Positions 33,464 through 41,554 of a stretch of 64,000 bases of DNA are shown here, piece by piece. A model generated the notes under the pieces. That model did not search any database. It was not told the DNA's origin and saw only the letters and a list, made by a program, of their open reading frames with translations. Origin of the DNA: Burkholderia contaminans (GTDB lineage: Bacteria; Pseudomonadota; Gammaproteobacteria; Burkholderiales; Burkholderiaceae); contig NZ_CP090641.1 of NCBI RefSeq assembly GCF_029633825.1, positions 1,612,001 through 1,676,000 of the forward strand. Reading direction: 5' to 3'. How positions within the stretch are numbered: position 1 is the first letter of the stretch; every line of letters starts with the position of its first letter. Position numbers and translations under genes: made by a program.

Positions 33464-34510
33464 ATGTCTATCGTCTTCAACACGACCGAAACCTTCCGCG
33501 ACGATTACACGTTCCGGAACAGCAAAGAAAGTATCCAGCGTTGGCCGTTCCCGTTCTTCGAGGACAAGTACGAGTACACGATGAATCTGGAGCCTCACGT
33601 CAAGGTTCCCGGTACCGTGTACGCCGCCAACTTCGACATCGACGAGCATTACGTCGCGGAGATGAAGGAACGCGCGATTGCATTGGAGGAGCGTCCCGGG
33701 CAGCATTTCAAGGCGCTGCCCAACATGATGCAAGCGCAGTGGGATCTGCTCGAGTTGATCATGGAGTCGTATGCGGCCGACTACCCGGAGTACTTCACTT
33801 TGAGCATTGACGGCTCGCAGTGGACGTGGGAGAACAAGCTGCTGAACATCAAGGACACCTTCACCTTCGGCGACCCGAAAACCCTGCCGTATGAGCCGAT
33901 GGAATACATCACTCGCCAGGCTCAAGGTGAATGGATCGTCGTGGATGACCGCGACGATACCCTCTATTGGTCCGCCGCGATGGCGACCGAACGCGCCGAT
34001 TACTCATTGCGCTTCAACCTTGGCATGAGCTGGAAGGAGTGGCACGGCCCGACGATCTCGTCGCTGCACGACAGCGGCATTCTCGAGCGGGGCCTCAAGT
34101 TCCTCAAGCGCATGCGTATCGGCCATCCGGTGCGGCGTCTCAACTGGACTTTTACCGTCAACCCGCGCCTCGAGACGTCCGCAGAGACGCTGCCGGAGTG
34201 GGCCCCCGACCGAGCGAAGCTCACGCTCGACGACGTGGGCAAGAAGGTCAATATGCGCGTCGAGTTGCAGCCGCTGCACCGTCTGCCACGGAGCAACGCG
34301 ATCGTGTTTCCCGTGCGGACGTATTTCGCAAGCCTCGAAGAACTGTGCACCATCCCGAAGTGGGGCCGTCGCATGCACCGCGTCTTGCGAGACCTGAACC
34401 CTGAAATCCGGGACTACAAGGGCTTTACGCTTTACCACGACTTGATGGTTGAGTACCTGTCGAAGTTCGACGACGGCGCTCCGACTTCTCCCGGAAACGG
34501 TCCGGAGTAA
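33464..34510 (+). CDS. Heme-dependent oxidative N-demethylase catalytic subunit (DUF3445/HODM)
   Basis: A 348-residue member of the DUF3445 family, the heme-binding catalytic subunit of enzymes that remove N-methyl groups from amines, releasing formaldehyde, as in dimethylamine monooxygenase. Family segments seen are RWPFPFFEDKYEYTMNLEP, IVVDDRDDTLYWSAAMATE and PVRRLNWTFTVNPRLET. It lies 12 bp after the reductase. No glutamylmethylamide or folate-linked C1 genes are adjacent, so the substrate may not be dimethylamine itself. Confidence 0.88.
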   Translation: MSIVFNTTETFRDDYTFRNSKESIQRWPFPFFEDKYEYTMNLEPHVKVPGTVYAANFDIDEHYVAEMKERAIALEERPGQHFKALPNMMQAQWDLLELIMESYAADYPEYFTLSIDGSQWTWENKLLNIKDTFTFGDPKTLPYEPMEYITRQAQGEWIVVDDRDDTLYWSAAMATERADYSLRFNLGMSWKEWHGPTISSLHDSGILERGLKFLKRMRIGHPVRRLNWTFTVNPRLETSAETLPEWAPDRAKLTLDDVGKKVNMRVELQPLHRLPRSNAIVFPVRTYFASLEELCTIPKWGRRMHRVLRDLNPEIRDYKGFTLYHDLMVEYLSKFDDGAPTSPGNGPE

Positions 34511-34520
34511 GCGCCTTTGC

Positions 34521-34549
34521 GCAGGCGCCGCATGTTTCTTGGCGCCTGC
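34521..34549 (+). terminator. Hairpin after the N-demethylase operon
   Basis: Nine-pair stem GCAGGCGCC/GGCGCCTGC with an 11-base loop, starting 11 bp past the stop codon. It lacks a U tract, so termination strength is uncertain. The remaining bases before the SnoaL-like gene show only that gene's strong AAGGAG site. Confidence 0.5.
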
Positions 34550-34805
34550 CCATATACCCGGCAGCGAATATTCCGATGCGATATCCGGACCGCGTAAACA
34601 AGCGCCGCGGTTGATTTCCGGCGGCGTATTTCAGCCGTGTGCGGCTTCAAGTCTTTGTGGGCACCCTCGCGCTACATCACCCGCACGGCACCCTTACGTG
34701 GAACTGCGAAGGTCGCGAGCGACGACTTCGAGTGCTCGCGTCCGCCCCTCTGCTGGACGACTTTCTTGCTCTTTTCCGATGTTACTTTCAACCAAGGAGA
34801 CATTC

Positions 34806-35231
34806 ATGTCGCAAGCGCAATCCGAAGAGCAACTGGACCAAGCGTTTCAACAAGCGATTGCCGCCAATTACGCGGTGCTGACCAACGGTTTCGGGACCAA
34901 CAACGCAGGTACCGTCGCCTACGAATTCTTCACGCCGGATGCATGGTCCGTCGGTGCGGAAGAGGAGACGGCCATCGGCGCGAAGGCGATCGAAACGCTT
35001 TACGCCGACTTCGTCGGTGCATACACCTTTGAGGCCAAGTCCGTCTCGGCCCACCGGGTGGGTGATGCCGGATGGGACTTCGCGGAGGTCACACTCGTGT
35101 CAACGGACGGCCAGAAGGAAGTTCATCCGTACAAGGTTCTCTACGTTTGGGAGCGCATTGACGGCAAATGGACCTGCAAAGGACAGATGTACGTTGAAGG
35201 GAGTTTCAAAGGTACAGTCGCCGGCGTTTGA
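34806..35231 (+). CDS. SnoaL/DUF4440-like NTF2-fold protein
   Basis: A 141-residue cytoplasmic protein of the NTF2-like fold. Recognisable elements are GTVAYEFFTPDAWSVG, ETAIGAKAIETLYADF and the C-terminal strand pair YKVLYVWERIDGKWTCKGQM. No catalytic pair can be assigned. The ATG at 34806 follows AAGGAG by six bases, and the longer frame from 34449 would overlap the N-demethylase gene. It is in the same direction as that operon and may assist the pathway. Confidence 0.82.
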   Translation: MSQAQSEEQLDQAFQQAIAANYAVLTNGFGTNNAGTVAYEFFTPDAWSVGAEEETAIGAKAIETLYADFVGAYTFEAKSVSAHRVGDAGWDFAEVTLVSTDGQKEVHPYKVLYVWERIDGKWTCKGQMYVEGSFKGTVAGV

Positions 35232-35317
35232 ACGGTCGGAACGATGACCTTTACCCGCGCGATATTCGCGCGGGAATTCCTTCCACGCTTTGGTCGATGT
35301 TTCAGGGCTAGCCTACG

Positions 35318-35905
35318 ATGAAGTTCGACTTTTCGGTCACCCGCTCGCTACACCTTTACGGGCTGAGCTTTCCATTCGACATATTCATCAAATGCGCGCG
35401 AGGTTTGCAGAACGTCGAAGGTATCGATCTGGTGCCGAGCCAACGACAACGTTGCATTCAGATTCCGGTGAGTCGCCGCTTCGATTATCAATTGGAACCG
35501 GATGCCAGCGGTGCAGCTGAGGCGGTGGTTCACATTCTTTGCGAGCACGATTGCGGCGTGACGATGACGGCGAAGGACTGGGAGGGCCTGTCTCTCGCGA
35601 CCCACACCAGGACGGCCTCGATCTCGCTGGCGCTCGCTCGGAAGATATTCCTCTATCCCCATGACCGATGGACGCTGGCGACCGTTGCAGAACAAACTGA
35701 AACGACTGTTCGCGCACTGCAAGCGCGCATCTTCCGTGAGAACGCTGCATTCTCGGAAATACTGTCCCGCCAACGCAGACTGCGAGCACTACTCGACATG
35801 CTTGCAATGGGGGTGCACGTCGGCGACGCGTCGCTGAGCGCACCCAGGACTCGCGGAGAAACGTCATTGAGGCGGACCCTGGCTCGCGGCTATCTCATAC
35901 TCTGA
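35318..35905 (+). CDS. AraC-like regulator, apparently truncated at the C-terminus
   Basis: A 195-residue protein whose region from about residue 105 (LARKIFLYPHDRWTLATVAEQTETTVRALQ, split: LARKIFLYPHDRWTL then ATVAEQTETTVRALQ) matches the first helix-turn-helix of AraC-type regulators. After MLAMGVHVGDASLSAP, where the second helix-turn-helix should begin, the sequence turns Arg-rich and stops. An alternative frame downstream contains SRLSHTLKRQFDV, which weakly resembles the missing half. A frameshift or a shortened protein are both possible. It may be a decaying local regulator. Confidence 0.6.
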   Translation: MKFDFSVTRSLHLYGLSFPFDIFIKCARGLQNVEGIDLVPSQRQRCIQIPVSRRFDYQLEPDASGAAEAVVHILCEHDCGVTMTAKDWEGLSLATHTRTASISLALARKIFLYPHDRWTLATVAEQTETTVRALQARIFRENAAFSEILSRQRRLRALLDMLAMGVHVGDASLSAPRTRGETSLRRTLARGYLIL

Positions 35906-36291
35906 AGCGCCAGTTCGACGTGCTGTCGGTCATCGTAGACCCAATTAAAGTTGTCTCTGTTTGCGAAGTAAAAATGTCACTTCGCCGCTAGGCGCCGGCG
36001 AAGATGGGCGAAACGCTCGGAAATTCGTGACGTTACACGTCGCGAATTAAAGCTGGCACTGACCATAACCCGCAAAGACCCGTGTCAACTCCCGGGCAGC
36101 GCTGGCAGCCCCTGTCGCGCGTTGTACGAAACCAGCGTTTGAGCAGGCGATCGTACCGTAGCGGCAAAAGGCCAACCCAGCGTCCTTGTCAGCCACAGGT
36201 GCCCACCTCCCTCATCGGTGGGCACCCATGCTCCTTGGTCAAAGCGCCGTGACGTAGACGTCGAGAATGGCCCCCTGACGGTCGATCAACC
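35906..36291. other. Intergenic region between AraC-like and GH74-like genes
   Basis: No gene is seen. A 10-pair hairpin lies at 36198-36226. The first 50 bases could contain the displaced end of the AraC-like gene. Both flanking genes end here, so no promoter is needed. Confidence 0.5.
36198..36226. terminator. Hairpin between convergent genes
   Basis: Stem GGTGCCCACC/GGTGGGCACC with a 10-base loop. It lies between the 3' ends of the AraC-like and GH74-like genes. No U tract follows on either side. Confidence 0.35.
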
Positions 36292-38628
36292 TCAATTGCT
36301 GTAGATCAGACCGCGAGCGGCGCCGTTGACGTAAATCCTGCCATACGTGTTCCAGTCGCCGGCCATCACGCCGGAGTCGCCGAATTGGTGCGCGTCATCG
36401 TTGAAGCGCGCCCACGTTGCACCACCGTCGTCGGAATGGTAAATGCCCCAGACGCCGTTCAATGTGCCTTCCACGTAGACTGCGGCCGAGTACGGCGAAC
36501 CGGTCGGCGCCCTGCCCAAGGCGATCACGGTGGCGCCCGGTGTGTCGTTGGTGGACGCGAAGGCGCTGAGCTTCGTCCAGGTTGCCCCCGAGTCCACCGA
36601 GTGGTACACGGCCGTGCCGTCGGCCAGCCAGAGGTCGCCCTCGGCGTTCGGATTGACCGCCATCGACGTATCCCCCCACGCATTCCAGGCCAGGTTCGCG
36701 TTCACGGAGCCCTGGCTCAGCGCGAACGTGTGGCCGCCGTCGTTCGAGACGTAGATCTTGCCGCGCTGCCAGCTCCACGGTGCGCCGCCGGAGTCGTAGG
36801 CATAGACCTTGTTCGGGTTCTTGCGGTCCGCGGCCAGGCGGTAGGCTCGCGGGAAGCCGTTCCATTTGGCGCTGAACGCCGGCAGGTTGGTCGATGTCCA
36901 GCTGGCGCCATTGTTTGTCGTGTACGACGGCACCGAGTCGGGCGGTGCCCAGGTCACGTTGTTGCGCGACGGGACGACCAGGTTGCCCACGTTGCTCTGG
37001 CTTGCCGCGGCGCCGTCAGGCAGCGACGCGAACGTCGCCCAGGTATTGCCGCTGTCGCCCGACCAGAAGCCCTTGGTGGCATGGCCGTTGGCGTTGTCGA
37101 CGCCCGCGGCGGCGATGTACGTCGGATCGGACCACGACATGTCGGCCGAATTGCCGCTGCTCCACGTGTTCAACGGGCCTTTCGTCGGCCTCGTCGTGAG
37201 ATCCGTATTGACCCACGTGCCGATGTCGCCGGCGCTGTTGATGAACTTGTACGACGCACCGGGCGGCGCCGTGACGAGCGCCAGCGTCACGGTTTCCTCG
37301 AGGTTGTCGACCTTGGGGCGCCAGGTTGGCGTGGGCGACGAGGCGTTCATGGTTTCACAGATGCCGCCGCCGTGGACGTGCATGACGTGATCGCGATTGG
37401 CCGGGTCGATGGCGACGCTCTCGACCCAGCCGGCGCAGCCACCCGAGGCAGTGCCGGTGTGCGGCATGCCGGCCTCGATTTCGCGCCACGTACTGCCGCC
37501 GTCGTCGGATAGCTGGATGGTCTTGCTGGTGTCGCTCCAGCCCGTCATGCCCAGTGCGATGCGGGCGGACGAGCCCAGACCGGAGACGGACAGGCCGCCA
37601 AAGCCGTTACCGTTGGAGCGGTTGAGCAGCGTCCAGTTGCCGTTGTTACTTCCGCCGAACTCGTAGAGATAGCTCGGACCACCGATGCCCTGGCCGACGC
37701 CCGCGTTGAACACCACGTAGAAGTTGCCGTCGGACGTGCGCACGACGTGCGGGATGTAGTAGCCGGACACCGTCGGCGGGACGGGCACCGGCGTCCACGA
37801 GAAGCCGCCGTTGGTGGATTTGTACAGGGTCGACGTCAGACCCGCCGCGTTGGCGTAGTCCGGGGCGACGGTGGCCCACATGATCCAGGTCGGCTGGCCA
37901 CTACCCTTGCCCGACGTATCGAAGATCACCTGTTCGACGCCGATCGGGGAGCCGCCGCCGCTGATCGTGGTGGAGGACAGACCCGTGACCTGCGTCCAGG
38001 TGCGGCCCGAATCGGCACTCTTCCACAGGCCGGCCGTGCGCGATCCGTAGAACAGCGTCGAGGGATTGTTCGGGTCGACCTGCAGGCGCTCGCCCGTGGC
38101 GCGGCCGTTGTCGTTGCCGCCCACCGGGAACGGCAGGTCGTAGTGCGTCCAGGTGTCGCCGCGGTTGCTCGAGATGTAGATGCGGCCGTTGTGACCCTGC
38201 GTCACGGTAATGCCGGTCATCATGTAGACGAGCTGATCGTTGTTCGGGTCGAGCGCAAGGCTTTCGACGCCGTGATAATCGCCCTCGCCCGAGCCGAAAC
38301 CGATGCCGTCGGTGATGGGCGTCCACGTCGAGTTGGTCGCGTTCCAGCGGTACGCGCCGCCAACGTCGGTGCGTGCGTACAGCAGGCCCGCGTTGGCTGG
38401 ATGGTAGATCAGGCCGGTAACGTAACCGCCGCCACCCCACTTGACGCTGGTCCAGCTGGCCGCCGGCAGGTTGCTGCCGCTGCCATTTCCGCCGATCTGA
38501 CTACGATTGGCGGCGACATTGGCACCCGCATTGGTCACGCCTGTCGTGCTGTCGGATCCGCCGTCACAGCCCCATAACGTACACGCAATCGCCGCAGCGG
38601 CAATCCATCGTTGAGAAAACATGGTCAT
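36292..38628 (-). CDS. GH74-like exported glycoside hydrolase (xyloglucanase-type, BNR repeats)
   Basis: A 778-residue secreted, probably lipid-anchored protein. The N-terminus has a signal peptide ending TLWGC, an imperfect lipobox, followed by a Ser/Gly/Asn linker. Two beta-propeller domains carry repeated BNR-type motifs (SSNRGDTWTHY, SADSGRTWTQV, SDDGGSTWREI, SNDGGHTFAL, SDDGGATWARF). GH74 hallmarks include GGGGYVTGLIYHP, YARTDVGGAYRW with the first catalytic Asp, and SAGDIGTW with the second. The likely target is a plant beta-glucan such as xyloglucan. It is 56 bp downstream of the alginate-lyase-like gene on the same strand. Confidence 0.85.
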   Translation of the reverse strand: MTMFSQRWIAAAAIACTLWGCDGGSDSTTGVTNAGANVAANRSQIGGNGSGSNLPAASWTSVKWGGGGYVTGLIYHPANAGLLYARTDVGGAYRWNATNSTWTPITDGIGFGSGEGDYHGVESLALDPNNDQLVYMMTGITVTQGHNGRIYISSNRGDTWTHYDLPFPVGGNDNGRATGERLQVDPNNPSTLFYGSRTAGLWKSADSGRTWTQVTGLSSTTISGGGSPIGVEQVIFDTSGKGSGQPTWIMWATVAPDYANAAGLTSTLYKSTNGGFSWTPVPVPPTVSGYYIPHVVRTSDGNFYVVFNAGVGQGIGGPSYLYEFGGSNNGNWTLLNRSNGNGFGGLSVSGLGSSARIALGMTGWSDTSKTIQLSDDGGSTWREIEAGMPHTGTASGGCAGWVESVAIDPANRDHVMHVHGGGICETMNASSPTPTWRPKVDNLEETVTLALVTAPPGASYKFINSAGDIGTWVNTDLTTRPTKGPLNTWSSGNSADMSWSDPTYIAAAGVDNANGHATKGFWSGDSGNTWATFASLPDGAAASQSNVGNLVVPSRNNVTWAPPDSVPSYTTNNGASWTSTNLPAFSAKWNGFPRAYRLAADRKNPNKVYAYDSGGAPWSWQRGKIYVSNDGGHTFALSQGSVNANLAWNAWGDTSMAVNPNAEGDLWLADGTAVYHSVDSGATWTKLSAFASTNDTPGATVIALGRAPTGSPYSAAVYVEGTLNGVWGIYHSDDGGATWARFNDDAHQFGDSGVMAGDWNTYGRIYVNGAARGLIYSN

Positions 38629-38655
38629 CAGAAGTCCTTAATGAAAGAGGTCCAT

Positions 38656-38681
38656 CGCAGGGCCCGTCGTCGGGCCCTGCG
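38656..38681 (-). terminator. Hairpin after the alginate-lyase-like gene
   Basis: Perfect 11-pair stem CGCAGGGCCCG/CGGGCCCTGCG with a TCGT loop, immediately past the stop codon of the upstream gene and before the GH74-like gene. There is no strong U tract, so it may set relative transcript levels of the two genes. Confidence 0.5.
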
Positions 38682-38684
38682 TGA

Positions 38685-40982
38685 TCAATTCGTCATGAGC
38701 GATGCAATCTGCGCAGCGCTGAGCGCACCGCGATAGATACGGAAATCGTCGATCAGGCCGTGGAACGTGGCGTCGGCACTGTATTGCGATTTGCCCAGCC
38801 AGTTCTGCGTGGTAGGGCCAAGGCGGAACGGCGCCTGGAACATCGCCGTGTTGGTACTGACGGGCGTGCCGTCCACGTATATCGTGCCGGTCGAACCCGA
38901 TAGCGTGACGGCCACATGCACCCATCGCTTGCTCGGCAGCTCGGTGGGGGCGTCGATGATCTGTTCCGGAGGGCCGTCACCTGGGCCGTTGGCCGTCATC
39001 GCGAAGCGCATGCCGGCCCAGCCGTTGCGCAACTGGGCGCGCGGCGTGAACATCATGTAGCGGTGGAACCCCGTGCCGAAGTCGAACAGGCGTGCCCACG
39101 TTTGCGCGCCGTTCCAGAACACCCAGCTGGCGATGGTGAAGTCCGACACATCGGCCAGCAGATCGCCGGGCAACGCCACATACGCGCCCGAGCCGTTGAG
39201 CGAAACCGCGTTGCCGCTGCGCCCCGCTGCCCACGTTGCGCCGTTGAGCGTGCCATTGCGCCCGTTGCCCGAGCTATCGGCGGCCGTGACGCCGCTGCCT
39301 TCATCGAACGTGAGGTGCGCGAGCAGCTGCTGCGCCGTGATCACTTTCACTTCGTTGGAGGGCGCCGATTCGCCCGCAATCGTTTGCGCCGTCACGACAT
39401 AAAAATACGTGCCGGCACCGGCGGGCATATCGGTAAAGGTCAGCAGATCGGTGATACCGCTCCGGATGGTGCTGTACGGTCCGCCGGCAATGGTGGCGCG
39501 CTTGACGTTGTAGCTGACGGCGTTACTGCTGCCCCACCACGACAGCACCACCTTGCCCGCGCCGGCGTAGCCGGTCAGGCCGGTCGGCGTTGCGGCAGGG
39601 GTGCCGGGGTCGAGCGTACAGGTGAGCGTGCCGTAGCCAAGCTGGTCGAATCCGCCACTGTTGGGGCCGTAGTTGCCGCCGCCGCCTTCCGGTGCCACAA
39701 GCTCGGCAGCGCGCTTGGTGTAGGGCGCCGCCAGACCTTTGCGGTTGATGTAATGGTTGGCCACCAGCGCCCAGCAGGGCCGCCCCAGGGCGTCGCCTTG
39801 CCCGCCGGTGGAGAACTGCGTCTGGGTAACGCCGGCGCTGTTCTGGTACGTGACGAAAGGCACCGTGTAGAACGCGCCGTCCGCCTGCTTCAGGTTGGCC
39901 TTGGCCACGTATTCCGCGCCCGCCAGAAAGCGATTGTTGTCATAGCCGTACAGGTCGATGCCCTGACTCCACGCCATCTCGCAAATGGCGCCCGTCAAAG
40001 CAATGCCGAGCGTGCTGTGGCCCTGGTCACGGCCGGCTTCCTGCCATTGCCCGAGGTTGCCGGGGTGCAGGTAGTACACGGCTTGCCGGATACAGCCGTT
40101 GCTGCCACCGGTCTTGAAATGGGTGACGGCCTCGTTGACCAGCTCGGCATCGTCGCACAGCACGCCGATGGCCAGGATGCACGCGATGTTGGCCAGGCCC
40201 CAGTTGGCCCAGTAGTGCGTGTCCATCGCGGTGTCGATACGGGTCAGGAAAGCGTGACTGACCGGGTAGAAGACATTGCGCATCATGGCCTGGAACGCCG
40301 CGAGTCCGGCCGGACTCCAGCCGCTGTAGCCGCGCATGATTTCGGCTGCGTTGGCGAACTCGTAACCGTAGATGCCGGCGGCGAGCGCCACGTCGCTGCC
40401 GCCAAGCGTCGTCAGCTTCGCGGTCCATTGGTCCAGATACTCCACGGCTTTGTCGGCATAGCGTGTGTCGTCCGACACCTTCCAGCGCAGCGCGTCGCCA
40501 TAGGCGGCAGCGATGTCGTTGTAGAGCGCGCCGTAGTTCTGGCCATGCGTGGGATCATTGCCGCGATAGATGCCGACCTGCGGGTTCGGCTTGTTCGTGA
40601 GGCGCGTGTGACCGTTGGCGACGAGCACGTTCCAGCTGTCGATCCATGGGGAAGCGTGAGCCCCGACCTTAGCGCGCATGCGTTCGAAATCCGCCTCGGT
40701 ATGCAGCAAACCGGGATGCGTGAAGGCGCGGGTCTGGGCAGTGCCTGCCGACGTCACCCCTGCGTCGATACCATTCGAAGCTGGAGCACCTCGGGACGCC
40801 TGGCCGGTGCCGTTTGCCGATGCACGCTCACCGCCTGTAACCGCGTTGCTTCCGTCGCCGCCGCATCCGGCCAGAAGCGTTGCGCCGAGCGCCGTCACGA
40901 AATGGCGTCGTGCAATATTTTCGATGTCGCCGAGTGGGACGATTTCCTCGGGTAGCATCGTCGGTGCTCCGTTGTCTCGCAT
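38685..40982 (-). CDS. Alginate-lyase-like lipoprotein with C-terminal LamG domain
   Basis: A 765-residue exported protein. Twin-arginine-like ARRHFVTALGA leads into the lipobox LLAGC. The helical alginate_lyase-type toroid spans about residues 85-430 (FTHPGLLHTEADFERMRAKV, DTHYWANWGLANIACILAIG, EAGRDQGHSTLGI). A fibronectin-III-like segment near 465-550 and a LamG/concanavalin-like domain (LLAHLTFDEGSGVTAADSSG to the end) follow. It probably cleaves or binds an acidic polysaccharide. An ATG at 40958 with GGAG eight bases upstream is an equally good start. Composition is slightly less GC-rich than neighbours. Confidence 0.8.
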   Translation of the reverse strand: MRDNGAPTMLPEEIVPLGDIENIARRHFVTALGATLLAGCGGDGSNAVTGGERASANGTGQASRGAPASNGIDAGVTSAGTAQTRAFTHPGLLHTEADFERMRAKVGAHASPWIDSWNVLVANGHTRLTNKPNPQVGIYRGNDPTHGQNYGALYNDIAAAYGDALRWKVSDDTRYADKAVEYLDQWTAKLTTLGGSDVALAAGIYGYEFANAAEIMRGYSGWSPAGLAAFQAMMRNVFYPVSHAFLTRIDTAMDTHYWANWGLANIACILAIGVLCDDAELVNEAVTHFKTGGSNGCIRQAVYYLHPGNLGQWQEAGRDQGHSTLGIALTGAICEMAWSQGIDLYGYDNNRFLAGAEYVAKANLKQADGAFYTVPFVTYQNSAGVTQTQFSTGGQGDALGRPCWALVANHYINRKGLAAPYTKRAAELVAPEGGGGNYGPNSGGFDQLGYGTLTCTLDPGTPAATPTGLTGYAGAGKVVLSWWGSSNAVSYNVKRATIAGGPYSTIRSGITDLLTFTDMPAGAGTYFYVVTAQTIAGESAPSNEVKVITAQQLLAHLTFDEGSGVTAADSSGNGRNGTLNGATWAAGRSGNAVSLNGSGAYVALPGDLLADVSDFTIASWVFWNGAQTWARLFDFGTGFHRYMMFTPRAQLRNGWAGMRFAMTANGPGDGPPEQIIDAPTELPSKRWVHVAVTLSGSTGTIYVDGTPVSTNTAMFQAPFRLGPTTQNWLGKSQYSADATFHGLIDDFRIYRGALSAAQIASLMTN

Positions 40983-41554
40983 GTCTGGATCCCCAGTTTT
41001 TTAGCTATGGTCGAAGCAACAAAATGTACGAACCGTTCCGTATTCGTCAGGAACGCGTAGCATTCTATCCAATACGATAGGGATGTAATCAAGCGAAAAA
41101 AAACATATTCATCAATGACACGCACGTGTCACATCAGTGATGCACGGATTGAGGATTGCGCGAAGCGGCTGGGCGCCGCCGTAGAACAAGACAACGTCGA
41201 TCGTGAGCATGATCTGTTGTCCATCGCGCGCTCACGGCGGAGCACGCCACCTCGAATCCGACGACCCACCTGCCAACAGAAGTTCGACGTTGACGGCTGC
41301 GGCCGCGATCCCGCCCACATCCTCGCCGTATTACCAGCAGGCTCCTGCGAGCCGCTACGGTCTGAGGGATCGCATGTCACGGCAAGCACAGATTCATGCA
41401 ACCCATCGGAAGGAGCGGGAAACGCGCCGGCCCGCCCGTGCGGCACGATGCAAAACGGCCGGCAACAGATGTGCCGGCCGCTGGTGTGAAACGAATGCAT
41501 CCCGCGTCGCGCGCCGCGGCCGTCGCAGACGGCGCAGCGCCACGGGATGCGTTG
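40983..41554. other. Intergenic region with symporter terminator
   Basis: The right part holds the terminator of the sodium:alanine symporter gene (41452-41480). The left part is AT-richer and should contain the promoter of the polysaccharide gene pair. Short frames here have no recognisable product. Confidence 0.55.
41452..41480 (-). terminator. Rho-independent terminator of the AGCS symporter
   Basis: Perfect nine-pair stem CGGCCGGCA/TGCCGGCCG with a 7-base loop at 41456-41480, followed leftward by four uridines. It lies 74 bp past the symporter stop codon. Confidence 0.85.

Noticed and set aside
41115..41489. Short plus-strand frame before the symporter terminator
   Set aside because: Runs through the terminator hairpin, has no recognisable product and overlaps equally poor frames on the other strand.
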